Of a stretch of DNA of 64,000 nucleotides, positions 54,753 to 64,000 are shown in pieces (position 1 is the first letter of the stretch; every line of letters starts with the position of its first letter). The notes under the pieces were generated by a model. It ran no database searches. It saw only the letters and a program-made list of their open reading frames with translations, and was not told the DNA's origin. Position numbers and translations under genes: made by a program. This DNA comes from Nemophila menziesii. Taxonomy: Eukaryota > Streptophyta > Magnoliopsida > Boraginales > Hydrophyllaceae. The DNA is taken from assembly GCA_029959085.1 (NCBI GenBank), contig JARWIR010000003.1:24939505-25003504 (forward strand), read 5' to 3'.

Positions 54753-56943
54753 TAGGCTGCACACGGGTCGGATTTGGATCGATTTCGGGTTTGGTCAACG
54801 CTTAGTCAAACACACTTAAAAAGTAATTAAAAAATCTACATTAATTACATAATTCTTGTAATAGAAAATTTACCAAAATAGAAACTTATTACATATAGTA
54901 AGTTTGTAAAAATAGCAAGTTGCAGGAATAATATTACAATTTTACAACCATGAGTTTTTCTTAGTTTACCCAAAATACACAACATTTCCTTACAAATACA
55001 TAAAATTACCAACATGTACAACTTTTTATTCCAAATACACAAAATGCAACCTCTGTTGTGTAAAAAAAGACATTGTTGTACAAAATTGGTTGCATTTGTT
55101 CATTCCTTCCAAAAATTCTGTTAATCCATTCACCTGACCTGCATTTTTCCAATAAAATGGACAAGGGAAAGGTTACACTTTTGCCACACATTATAATTTC
55201 ATCATTGCCTTATTTAGGGACCGCTTAGGGACAAAGGGACAACTTTTAAATCTTACAAGTTACTAAAATCCCAACTAAAATGTTGCCAACTCAACCTTGT
55301 ATTCCTCATAGCCTCATAAAAATATATTTGTAATCGTAGACACAGGAATTAGGGAGATGAAAATCAAATCTAGTTGAAAAATGAAGTTAATTGTAATTAT
55401 TTAAAAGAGTCATTGATTTATACCATAGGTTATTGGTTACAATTGTGTTAAAGTGGACTCAGCGGTGGTCTCACTCAACTCATCCAAACCAAAATAACAT
55501 GTTAAAGACAAGAAATGAAGAAAAAACATTAAGTCATAATCTGAATAACATAGGAAATCAGTAATAAGATTGTTCAAGTGTTATATCACTTCACAAATCA
55601 AAGTAAAACTATGAATACAATACACTTATTTACCCTAGCCATACATAATTAAAGTCATATATATATTGATTAAGTGTTCTTTAATGTAGACTTTAGTGAA
55701 ATCCCCCTTGATTTCATTAAAGTCTTCATTGAAGAACAATTAATCCATATATATATAACTGTATTCTACAATCAACATTAGCTAATCAATAGAAAAACTT
55801 TTTGGATGTTTTAAAAACTTATAATGCACAAAAAAAACCAGAGAGTGAAGTGGTATAGGATTATTACCTTATCTGACATTGGAAAAACAAACAAAGCAGT
55901 AAGCAACCAAAAGCCAACCCACTTTCAACTCATACTTGCGAGTACATGCAATTAGCAAATAGAAAGACATTATAAATCATTATTCATTCTCCAATACACA
56001 TAACACAATAACTTATAAATGTACAAACAAAAACAAAGTTTGAAAGTCAAAATTTGCGTTTGAATTTGACAAATCAGAAGCTATAAGTATACCAAAGTAT
56101 TGAACAACCCAGAAACAATTTAAATCCACTTATACGGGTTTTAAAACTCAACTCCTTTTGAAATAAGATTCTTTCCTTTTGAATTTCTCAAAATCAAACG
56201 CAAATAAAATGAATTAGGGTTTATCATTTCAAATCCAACAGTACTACTCAAGCAATTAATCAACAACCTATCAGATTAAATATACACACAAATTAGGGTT
56301 AAGCGCATAATACCTGAACAAAAGGGCTTTTGATTTGAGATATCCAAAACCGTGCCTTTAAGGCTTTTATAGGCTTCATCTAATCCTCTAGTAACCAAGC
56401 ATATAAAATCTCATTCACCTTAACCATGGTCAGATTAAACAACCGGGGTATAAAATGTAGGACATCATTCAAGCAATTAATGCGACTTATGTATTTAGGT
56501 GGAGTGTTTAATGCGGTGTACTAAAACCCTCTTTTAACCAGCGGGATTTGATGGAAATGGAGAAGAAGAGTCAGAGAAAAGCAGGCTATGATTTAGGGTT
56601 ATGGTGAGAAAGAGGGTTTCGTGAGAGAAGACGAGACAGAGTGAGAATGAGAGAGCGAGGTGTGTAGCGTGCAGGTTACTTACATGCTTAGCTTTTGCCC
56701 CTTCGAATTTCCAAACGGTTTTTGGTTTTCTTTTAATACATATTATATAATATATATATATATGTAGTATAAAAAAATTAAATATCATATATTCGGATCG
56801 GGTTGGGTACCAGCGGTTTTGAGCGACCCAGAATTAAAAATAATTATTCCAACCCTATTGGGTCGGCGGGTATAGGTTTTTTAGGGTCGGTGGGGTTGGT
56901 TTTTGCGGGTTTGTGGGTTTTCGGATCCGTTTTTGCAGCCCTA
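54753..56943. mobile_element. Non-autonomous hAT element, 2191 bp, 8-bp TSD
   Basis: Left end TAGGCTGCACACGGGTCGG; right end CGTTTTTGCAGCCCTA. The termini form a TAGGGCTGCA-type inverted repeat with one base lost on the left. Flanks ATAGAGAT (54745-54752) and ATAGAAAT (56944-56951) are an 8-bp duplication with one mismatch, as in hAT elements. Subterminal GGGTCGG/CCGACCC motifs occur near both ends. No transposase frame is visible in the AT-rich interior; a leader-like stretch near 56530-56700 could be captured gene DNA. Confidence 0.8.
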
Positions 56944-56956
56944 ATAGAAATAATTA

Positions 56957-57406
56957 GGGGTGTTTGTTTACAATTAATGAAATTTTAATGTGGTCTACTT
57001 AGATGGTTTGTTTTTTTGAACTTAGGGAGTGCTTGTTTTTAAGTGATAAGTACTGAACTGGTCAGGAAAAACATATAGTGTTATTGATCCAATGTCTTAA
57101 TTAACCAGATTTAAGAGTTCATTATGTGCAAACAAACTTAGTTTGAAATCCTAATGAAACAGACCATTTAAGAGGTATTCAGATCTGAATTGGTCAAGAA
57201 AAACAAAGGGTCTTATTGATCTAGTGTCTTAATGAACCAGATTAAGAGTTTATTAAGTGCAAACAAACTTTAGTTTAAAATCCTAATGAAATAGACTTGT
57301 TAAGAGGTATTCAAATCTGAATTAGTCAGAAAAAACAAACAATCTTATTGATCTAGTGTCTTAATGAACCAGAGTAAGATCTTATTTAGTGCAAACAAAC
57401 ACCTCC
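56957..57406. mobile_element. Probable hAT-like MITE with internal triplication
   Basis: The left GGGGTGTTTGTTTACAATTAA and right TTTAGTGCAAACAAACACCTCC are inverted. Inside are three roughly 120-bp units (TAATGAACCAGA, TGCAAACAAACTTAG, CCTAATGAAA, AGAGGTATTCAGATCTGAATT). No clean 8-bp target duplication was found. Confidence 0.45.
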
Positions 57407-57639
57407 TAAGTCCGATTCATTCAGACCCTATTTTAACATAATAAGTTATATTGTTATCTAGCATTTAGTATTTATCACTTAAAAAAATCAAACTACACCT
57501 ACCTCCATTCCTTAATAAGTGGTGTTTTAGTAAATAATTTTTGTTTATAATATTTTTTTTAATACAATGAAGGTTATAAGACCGTAGAATTAAGACTAAT
57601 TGAAATCAATTCATCATCTAGTTTTGGACTGTAGTTTTC

Positions 57640-59370
57640 ATATGTCGTCTAGAGGATTAATAAAGTAAGATTAAAAGGGACCATGATATACGTCCATCCG
57701 AGCCAACCAATTCGCACATATGCCAGTTTCTCTAAAAATACTTTTAACCACATAGGGCTTATTCCTAACCAAACTAGCCCAAATGCCTTAAACCCAGAAT
57801 GTAGTCAGTCCCTTTCCCGGCTCAACCTCGGAGATCACCTCCTGCGAGTCAACTTCCACCCACAAAACAGTGACTCAAACCTCCTATGTCATTCTCGAAC
57901 CTTCGTGAAGGGTGACTAAATCCGTAAACACCGGCGAGGTGCAACTCACTCTCATGGCAAAACCACGGGCCCAATTACCCTTTATATCACGGAAGACACC
58001 GTCTGCTCCTTTTATAGGTGTCTACTTATGTAACTCTCATCTGTTACCAGCTTACGTCCTTGGTTCGGTTTACACCAACCAATTAGCTCAATGCAATTTT
58101 TACTATTAAAGAACTTACCCGACTGACTACTCTAAGCTAAACAATTGTTCCTTATAAGGTTGCATTTGAAATAGTGCTACTCGAACCTCCTCATCAAATA
58201 CTAGATCGCTCAAGATTCTAATTGAATCCTACCCAAGATATTGTAGACGTGGTAGAGAAAAATAGCCACTCAAGCTTCTATCTAACGAAAAGAGCGACTT
58301 GAAGAACTCTCTACCCAAGTCCTTTCCGCTAATAGTTTGTGAACACTTCCTGGCTACTGTATTTAATCTTCAAATAGACCTTATTCCCTTGTTGAACAAA
58401 CATCGAAAGATGATAAAACTTGATATTACGTTCACCCAAATAAATCCAGTATGTTCTTGCCGCTGAAACCAATGCATTTTTTCATGTTCAAGAAAACTTG
58501 CATACTCCTTACTAAGTCTCATATCCAACTATAATAAAGATCCATTATATGACTGCTGGAGCGGCTTCTGAATCCCAGTGATCTGGGTTAATAACCACTT
58601 CTTCTTATGAAATATATTTACAAAGGTATTGTGCGTCCACTCTTCCAGTTCATGCTATTAACACTCTAAATATTCAAGTAGACTACAACCTTCTTTCCTC
58701 CATTTTTGTGAGACAATATCTCTAAATCCATCATGTAGACATCACATGCTCTCAAATTCCAATCAAAAATTATTAACTCCTCGGTTGGGGGGGGGGGGGG
58801 GAGTCCACATCTATAAGAATCGGTACATGATCAGGGTGAATGCATGGTAAGTGTTGAACTCCCAAAAAATCAAAGCATTCCCACCAAAGATAATTTCCAT
58901 AAGCTCAATCCACCTGCTTTGTAATTCTCATGCCTAATTTCCACGAATCGCTTCAAGTAAATCTCGGTCCTTTGAAACCCAGGTCGACTAACTCACATCC
59001 AGTCTTCCAACTCTCAAAGCCTGTCATGAGTGATGTGATGCCTTTCATAACCCCAGTCTTGTCCTCGGGTTTAGTTGAAATTTTCCACCACCAACATGGG
59101 ATCCTCAATATTCCGCGAGGACCTCTCAAGAGCCTCTCATAGATTATCACGTATCCATGCCTTTGGACTCGCGTATACTGCAAACACAATCCAAGGTACA
59201 CATGAGTCTTTAGAATTTAAATGTTAATGACTTGCTTAGCGGTTGATAAAATTTGGACCAAAAACATCTAATCTATTCCCCAATATCAAATACCCCTGAG
59301 AAACCTATCGCATTGACCCTAATGGAATATTGCATATGAAAGGATTTCATAATCCATGCCGCCTCCACCC
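57640..59370 (-). pseudogene. Old LINE ORF2, internally deleted (copy B)
   Basis: It aligns with the minus-strand LINE at 19950-24500, including its 3' flank (TACCTCCATTCCTTAATAAG at both 19443 and 57500). The RNase H end matches up to about 58135. The sequence then jumps to the part equivalent to 23088, a loss of about 2.6 kb covering most of the RT. The endonuclease end (59370) is cut by the LTR fragment. Broken by stops throughout. Confidence 0.75.
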
Positions 59371-60043
59371 TGGTGGGTCCTGGGGTGTAATAAAATAATG
59401 CAATAAAAGTAAAGGATCCACAGACCGCAAGTGCACGGTTCTTCAAGTAATACTCCGATAGTCGGGTTTTGTTTGCAAGGACGGATAATTATAACACTGG
59501 TATTAATAAACTAGTAGAAGTAACTATAAAACAGAAAAATAAAATGATAAGATTTTTGTTTGGTTTTGATTAAGACTAAAGACGCAATAAAATAAAATGC
59601 TTAAATGATTAACTGAAAATAAATAATGCAAATAAATAAGTTTGGACGCAAGAATGAGAGAGGTACTTGAGTCTCGCAAGGCTTTCGCCTAAATCTCTAT
59701 AATCAATGCTTATGTTTAAGGGCTAAACTGGTATTATTGTATTAGTCGGGACTCTAATAACTCCTAACCCCCGTCAGGGTGGACTTAGGAGCTCTGCTAC
59801 GGTACTATAAACCCCGTCAGGGCAATTATATCTACTTTTGAATGGTTAAATCTTTTACCTCATTGGCTTCGTGGTTAAACAAGCCCGTTAGGATCATTGA
59901 CGAATATCACATGGCTATTACCTAGGTCTGTAATTAAACCCCTCGTCAAGGTGATCACTTCGCTACTAAAGTGAATAGCCTAATTACTGTAACCTACTTT
60001 TGATTCATGACTTCAAAAATAGTAAATAAAATTAAGATAATAG
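59371..60043 (-). repeat. 3' half of an Athila-like LTR, inverted
   Basis: Its reverse complement runs from CTATTATCTTAATTTT to the LTR end GGACCCACCA and aligns with 7393-8062 of element 1's LTR, including four CCCTGACGGGG-type motifs. It ends at 60043, directly against an LTR start. This is the older, element-1-like subfamily. Confidence 0.85.
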
Positions 60044-60901
60044 TGATGTCTCCTCATTTGTGATGATTTAATCTATCTTGGAGACATCATTTTAGGTGTA
60101 TTTATTAGAGTATAGGTTGATTTTCTCATGATTTAGTACATTTTTCTATTTTGTGTCTTGAATTAATTATTTATTATTTTTAGAGCATATTGGGTTTAAT
60201 TGTTTATTTAGTGTGTAGCTTTAAAGATATATGGTAATTAATTAGAGTCCAAGTTAATTCTAAGAGCTAAAGAAAAGAGGATAAATATGGAAATTGGAGA
60301 TAAAGACAAGAATTATGGAAAATGAAAAGATAAAGTTGCCAAATAAATCTGAATTCCAGCAGCTACGACCACAAATGGGCTTATATCTCAAGATTGGCTA
60401 GTAATTTGGAAAAATGGTCTACATCAAAGTTAAAGAACTTTCCGAGGAGATGAATTTAGACTACTCATATGCATCAAACGGATAAGTATTGAATAAGTTA
60501 CAGCCAAAACAAAACAGCATCAAAATCTTACCTTTTCTAGATTCTAGGGTTATGAATTTGAGTTGGGCTTGGAGTCCAAAACCTACCTTATACTCCAAGA
60601 AATTAATTAGGTCTTCCTATATTCTATAAATGCAACCTCTTATCACAAGAAAATCATCCTTGGCCAAACCTTAAGCCAAGAGGAAGCTTACATCACAAGA
60701 AAAGAAGTCTGGAAGGAGTTGTTCATCAATGATGTCTTCTTCAACCTTTAAATTTGTAATTTCTTTCTTTTCTTCCATTAGTATGAACTAAATTATATTT
60801 AGCTTGAGTTTTAGCAAATATGTATGAACCCTAGTTTTGGTTGACATCTATCTAATTTGGGAATTATATGTTTTAAATTGAATTTATGTTTTATTTCTCT
60901 G
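60044..60901 (+). repeat. 5' half of the same Athila-like LTR
   Basis: It starts TGATGTCTCCTCATTTG at 60044 and aligns with about 6289-7392 of element 1's LTR. It stops near TTTATTTCTCTG, exactly where the inverted half at 59371-60043 would continue. Together they make one LTR with its halves in opposite orientation. Confidence 0.82.
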
Positions 60902-61177
60902 TTTTTTTTTTTATCAAACCTACCATTTTATATCCACAAAACGACAAGTACAAATCAAACCCCTACTTGTTTTTGACTCAAAAACAAGCATGGCTAGGAA
61001 AACAAACCCTATACAACATTTACTAGAAAGTAAACCTATCAACTTGCAAGACAACCTATACAACCATTGCTAGAAAAATAAATCAAAGTAAAAGCACCCT
61101 GTACAACTATTGCTAGGAAATTAAACCCTATACAACAATTGCTAAAGACTTATACTAGGTCCAAGCTCCAAGCTATC
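60902..61177 (-). mobile_element. Poly(A) retroposon fragment with short repeats
   Basis: A poly-T run (60902-60912) begins a segment with about five imperfect units containing AAACCCTATACAAC and ATTGCTAGGAAA. Read on the minus strand it ends in poly(A), suggesting a SINE or LINE tail. Element 3 is inserted at its right side (left flank CTATC). Confidence 0.4.
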
Positions 61178-62725
61178 TGATGTCTCCCTAATTGTTCTTA
61201 TTTTAGACCCTTAGGAGACATCATTTTTTGTGTTTATTTAATTAATTTGATAGACTTTTGGGTTAAATATGCAATATTTCGGAATTACCTTTTTATTTCT
61301 AGCATTTTTGAATTATTAAACTTTTGCGCGTAATATTGGTATTTTTTAGTGTAAAGTTTACAGGTTTTTAGATGTTAGCTAGGAAAGGAATCCGAAGATA
61401 AAGTCAAAGATCAAAAGATAGAGTCAAGACTTGAAGAGAAATCCCGAAGATTTTATTTTTAGAGCTGAAAATCCATTTTCCAGGCCATTGATTGCTGTTT
61501 TCGAGGTGCTTAAGAGCTGATTTAGCCGCTGACCTTTGAAGAGAAATTATTCCTTATCGAAGTACGGAACTTTAGCAACTGGAATGAGGTCAATCGGAGT
61601 TGTAACGCATCGGGAAAAGCAGTTTTAGTAAAGGCCTGTCATCAATTACGGGATTTTGGGCTTAGAAAGTGGGCTTGGACATTTAATTAGGTTTTTATTT
61701 TCTGGTCCAAGCCCTAATCCGTTTTTCTTATTATAAAAGGAGGTCTGGACTTCTATTTTACATACAATTCATTCTTTACAATTAAAAACACCAGAGAGAA
61801 GCAACAGAAGGAAGGAAGAAGAAGCTGCTAGAGCTGGAGTGGGTCTATAGCTCCGTTCTCAGTCATTCCAATTCCGGAAATTAGGTTTCTTTTATCTTTT
61901 ATTTGTAATCAATTATGAATTCCATTTATTTTAATTTAGTTTTTCTTTTTAATATGAGCTAAACAATTCATAGTGCTTGAGAACGCATAATGGGTTAATC
62001 CCAATTTGATTTCATTCTATACATTTGAATTTGGGATATTTATTATTTAAATCAAATTGGGTAAATTGTATTTTTCTTTAATTTGCATTTTAATTACTAT
62101 TATTGACGTAATTAACCAATGATAGGATTTAGTATCTAGGCTATTCCAATTAGTGGCGATTGGATCACCTTGACGGGGGGTTTAGGTACCGAACTAGTTA
62201 ATGAATGTAGGTTAGAAATTATTGACTCTGACGAGCTTAATTAAACCTATGGCCTATTGGGTAATTTAGACTTAATCACTTGAGAGTGGACTATAATCAC
62301 CCTGACGGGGTTTGTAGCACTTGAAAGTTGCTCCTTAGTCCACCCTGACGGGGGTAAGGAGATTATAGAATCCCGACCAATACCAATTTACAAATTTGTC
62401 CCTTAAACAATGTATGAAATGAATGATAGTTAGGAAAACCCTTGTGTCTCTCAAGTACTACTTGCTCATACTTGCGTTTTAGCTTTTTACTTGCATTATT
62501 ATTTTGTCTTTCATTTATTTAGTAATAAATCACAAAACCAAAACAAACAAATTATCCTCTTTTATTTTCATAAGTGCATCAATCACTATTTGCATAGACA
62601 TTGTGATCAACCATCCGTCCTTGGAACGAATCTGATTATCAGAATTACTACTTGGGACAACCGTACACTTGCGGTTGTGGTTCGATTATTATTTGCATTT
62701 ATTTAGAACACACAAAGGACCACCA
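61178..62725 (+). repeat. 5' LTR of Athila-like element 3
   Basis: 1548 bp, TGATGTCTCCCTAATTG...GGACCACCA, a close match to the LTRs of element 2 with TATAAAAG at 61732-61739. Confidence 0.92.
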
Positions 62726-62731
62726 AGTTTT

Positions 62732-62749
62732 TGGCGCCGCTGCCGGGGA
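62732..62749 (+). promoter_or_regulatory. Primer-binding site (tRNA-Asp type), element 3
   Basis: TGGCGCCGCTGCCGGGGA, same spacing from the LTR as in element 2. Confidence 0.88.
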
Positions 62750-62868
62750 CGGTAGCGTGTGACCACGGTGTTTATCCTTTAGTGATAGTTGCATTTATTT
62801 TTATTTTTGTTTTTATCAGTTTTACGCTTTTTGCTTGTTTAGTTTTCTCAGGTTTTTAGGTTTGGTGT

Positions 62869-64000
62869 ATGCGAAGGAGACTCTTTAAGGATCTAGAGCC
62901 AACACCTCCGATCCTTAATAATCCAGAATCATTAATCAGACTTGCTAACAAGAGAAGGAAAGAACAAGAATCCTCAGAAGTAGAAGAATTAATTCACCAA
63001 ATGGAGAACGTTAATATTCAGAACAATAACGGACAAGCTCAAATCGTGATGAATCAAGATCCTTGGTTCACTAATGGCCCTCCAGAAGTTCCATTCCGCG
63101 CTCCAGCTATAGGAGTAGGTGCTCCAGATATTAATGTTCCGAGATTCCGTCCAGATTCGGGTATGCTAGCTCAGTTCCAAAACTTTGGAAATTTTCGCGG
63201 AAGACCATCGGAAGATCCTCTTAGAGCGATACAAAAATTCAAACAGATATGTGATTCTTACATCACACAAGGAGTTTCAAAAGAACAGATGTACTACGCT
63301 GTGTTTAAATTTTTTGTTATTGATGGAGCAAGTGAATGGCATGATACACAAGATCCGACGAAGATAACCAATTGGGATCAATTGGAAGCCGCGTTTTTCG
63401 ACAGATATTATCCGAGTAATATGAGGTTAGATGCTGAATTGGAGTTGACTAATTTTCGTCAAGAATATGATGAGACTGTGGGTAAGAGTTGGACTAGATT
63501 TCAGATGTGTTTGCGTAGAGTTCCAAATCATGGTTTTTCAGAATTTCAACAGTTAAAGATTTTTTATAGAGGCCTTGATGGAGCTTCGAGAGAAAAGTTA
63601 GATACGTTATGTGGTGCAGGTTTCCTTCAAGTTCAACCCGCTCATGCCAAAATTATTTTAGAACGAACAGTCAAGAATGAGGTTGGGTGGAAATCAGAGA
63701 GAACACCTGTTAAGGGTGTTAATAATGTTAACATAGAAGAGAAACTTGCTACCTTTGAGACAAAAATTCAAAACACTTTGGAGCAACAATTGAAGCAGCT
63801 TACTTTAGCTGTAAAAGAAGGATTTTCGGGTAAGAGAGTAGCTGTGCATGCTGCACAAGAGGTTTATATGTGTTCGATTTGTAGAGTTGATGATCATGAT
63901 GAGGAGAATTGTCCGAGTAATCAAGAATCAGTGATGTTCATGTCTAACAGAGGTAATTTTAATGCGAGTGGTAATGGGTATCAGCCTAACAGAAACCATC
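62869..64000 (+). CDS. Gag polyprotein of Athila-like element 3, partial
   Basis: The ATG at 62869 (MRRRLFKDLEPTPPILNNP) opens a frame with no stop to the window end (377 complete codons). It follows element 2's protein closely: VPFRAPAIGVGAPDINVPRF, GASEWHDTQDPTKITNW, FFDRYYPSNMRLDA, FYRGLDGASREKLD and the knuckle CSICRVDDHDEENC. A linker of some 25 residues present in element 2 after its MENIIIQ segment is missing here. The open frame suggests a relatively young copy. The protein is the capsid/nucleocapsid precursor that packages retrotransposon RNA; the protease part lies beyond the window. Confidence 0.9.
   Translation, partial: MRRRLFKDLEPTPPILNNPESLIRLANKRRKEQESSEVEELIHQMENVNIQNNNGQAQIVMNQDPWFTNGPPEVPFRAPAIGVGAPDINVPRFRPDSGMLAQFQNFGNFRGRPSEDPLRAIQKFKQICDSYITQGVSKEQMYYAVFKFFVIDGASEWHDTQDPTKITNWDQLEAAFFDRYYPSNMRLDAELELTNFRQEYDETVGKSWTRFQMCLRRVPNHGFSEFQQLKIFYRGLDGASREKLDTLCGAGFLQVQPAHAKIILERTVKNEVGWKSERTPVKGVNNVNIEEKLATFETKIQNTLEQQLKQLTLAVKEGFSGKRVAVHAAQEVYMCSICRVDDHDEENCPSNQESVMFMSNRGNFNASGNGYQPNRNH

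Larger units (their letters stand above)
61178..64000 (+). mobile_element. Athila-like element 3, 5' part, runs off the window
   Basis: 5' LTR, primer site and the first 377 codons of gag. Same subfamily as element 2, with scattered differences. Whether it has RT and integrase cannot be seen here. Confidence 0.9.

Overview
This is a stretch of nuclear DNA from a flowering plant, probably a eudicot. The evidence is organelle-type P-class PPR genes, L1-type LINEs carrying an RNase H domain, Athila-like Ty3/gypsy elements with a tRNA-Asp-type primer site, copia elements, hAT, Harbinger-like and Stowaway-like DNA transposons, and a strongly AT-rich background. The species cannot be named from the sequence. 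Almost everything is transposable-element sequence in nested layers; the only gene that looks intact is one PPR gene.

Layout. 1-3360: copy A of a segmental duplication (CCR4-like exon remnants and a C-terminally truncated PPR gene on the minus strand), carrying a small LINE fragment with 12-bp target duplications. 3560-6288: a decayed LINE cut at its endonuclease domain by Athila-like element 1 (6289 to about 10980; 5' LTR and a gag-protease frame with four stops, no 3' LTR). 11.5-12.9 kb: an (AT)n array and an unclassified poly(A) retroposon. 12947-18261: a decayed copia element with 176-bp LTRs and 5-bp TSDs, holding a GC-rich insert. 18310-24840: a Harbinger-like MITE, a second small RNase H retroposon and an old minus-strand LINE. 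24.8-31.1 kb: mostly featureless DNA with a Stowaway-like MITE, a LINE 3' fragment, a possible SINE and a GC-rich island.

31170-34770: copy B of the duplication, with a Harbinger-like MITE absent from copy A, the CCR4-like remnant and an intact 442-codon PPR gene. 34838-54724: one full-length LINE with 13-bp TSDs, split twice: by a copia element in its 5' UTR (34843-39008, TSD ATTCT) and by a complete, young Athila-like element in its reverse transcriptase (43867-53058, TSD AATAT, two 1548-bp LTRs that look identical). 54753-56943: a non-autonomous hAT element with an 8-bp TSD. 57.6-59.4 kb: a deleted copy of the same LINE family as at 20-24 kb, entered by a related LTR that is now split and half inverted (59371-60901). 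61178-64000: the start of a third Athila-like element, with an open gag frame running off the window.

The most unusual material is in Athila-like element 2. It has a single gag-protease frame whose C-terminus resembles an integrase tail, with no RT, RNase H or integrase core, so it must rely on enzymes supplied elsewhere. Downstream lies an array of GC-rich palindromes (core CCGGGTACCCGG), five pairs of which are spaced 22-23 bp, together with four dispersed copies of a polypurine-tract-like 12-mer. The LTRs carry four CCCTGACGGGG-type motifs whose order and spacing survive between otherwise diverged subfamilies. Percent identities and ages were judged by eye only.
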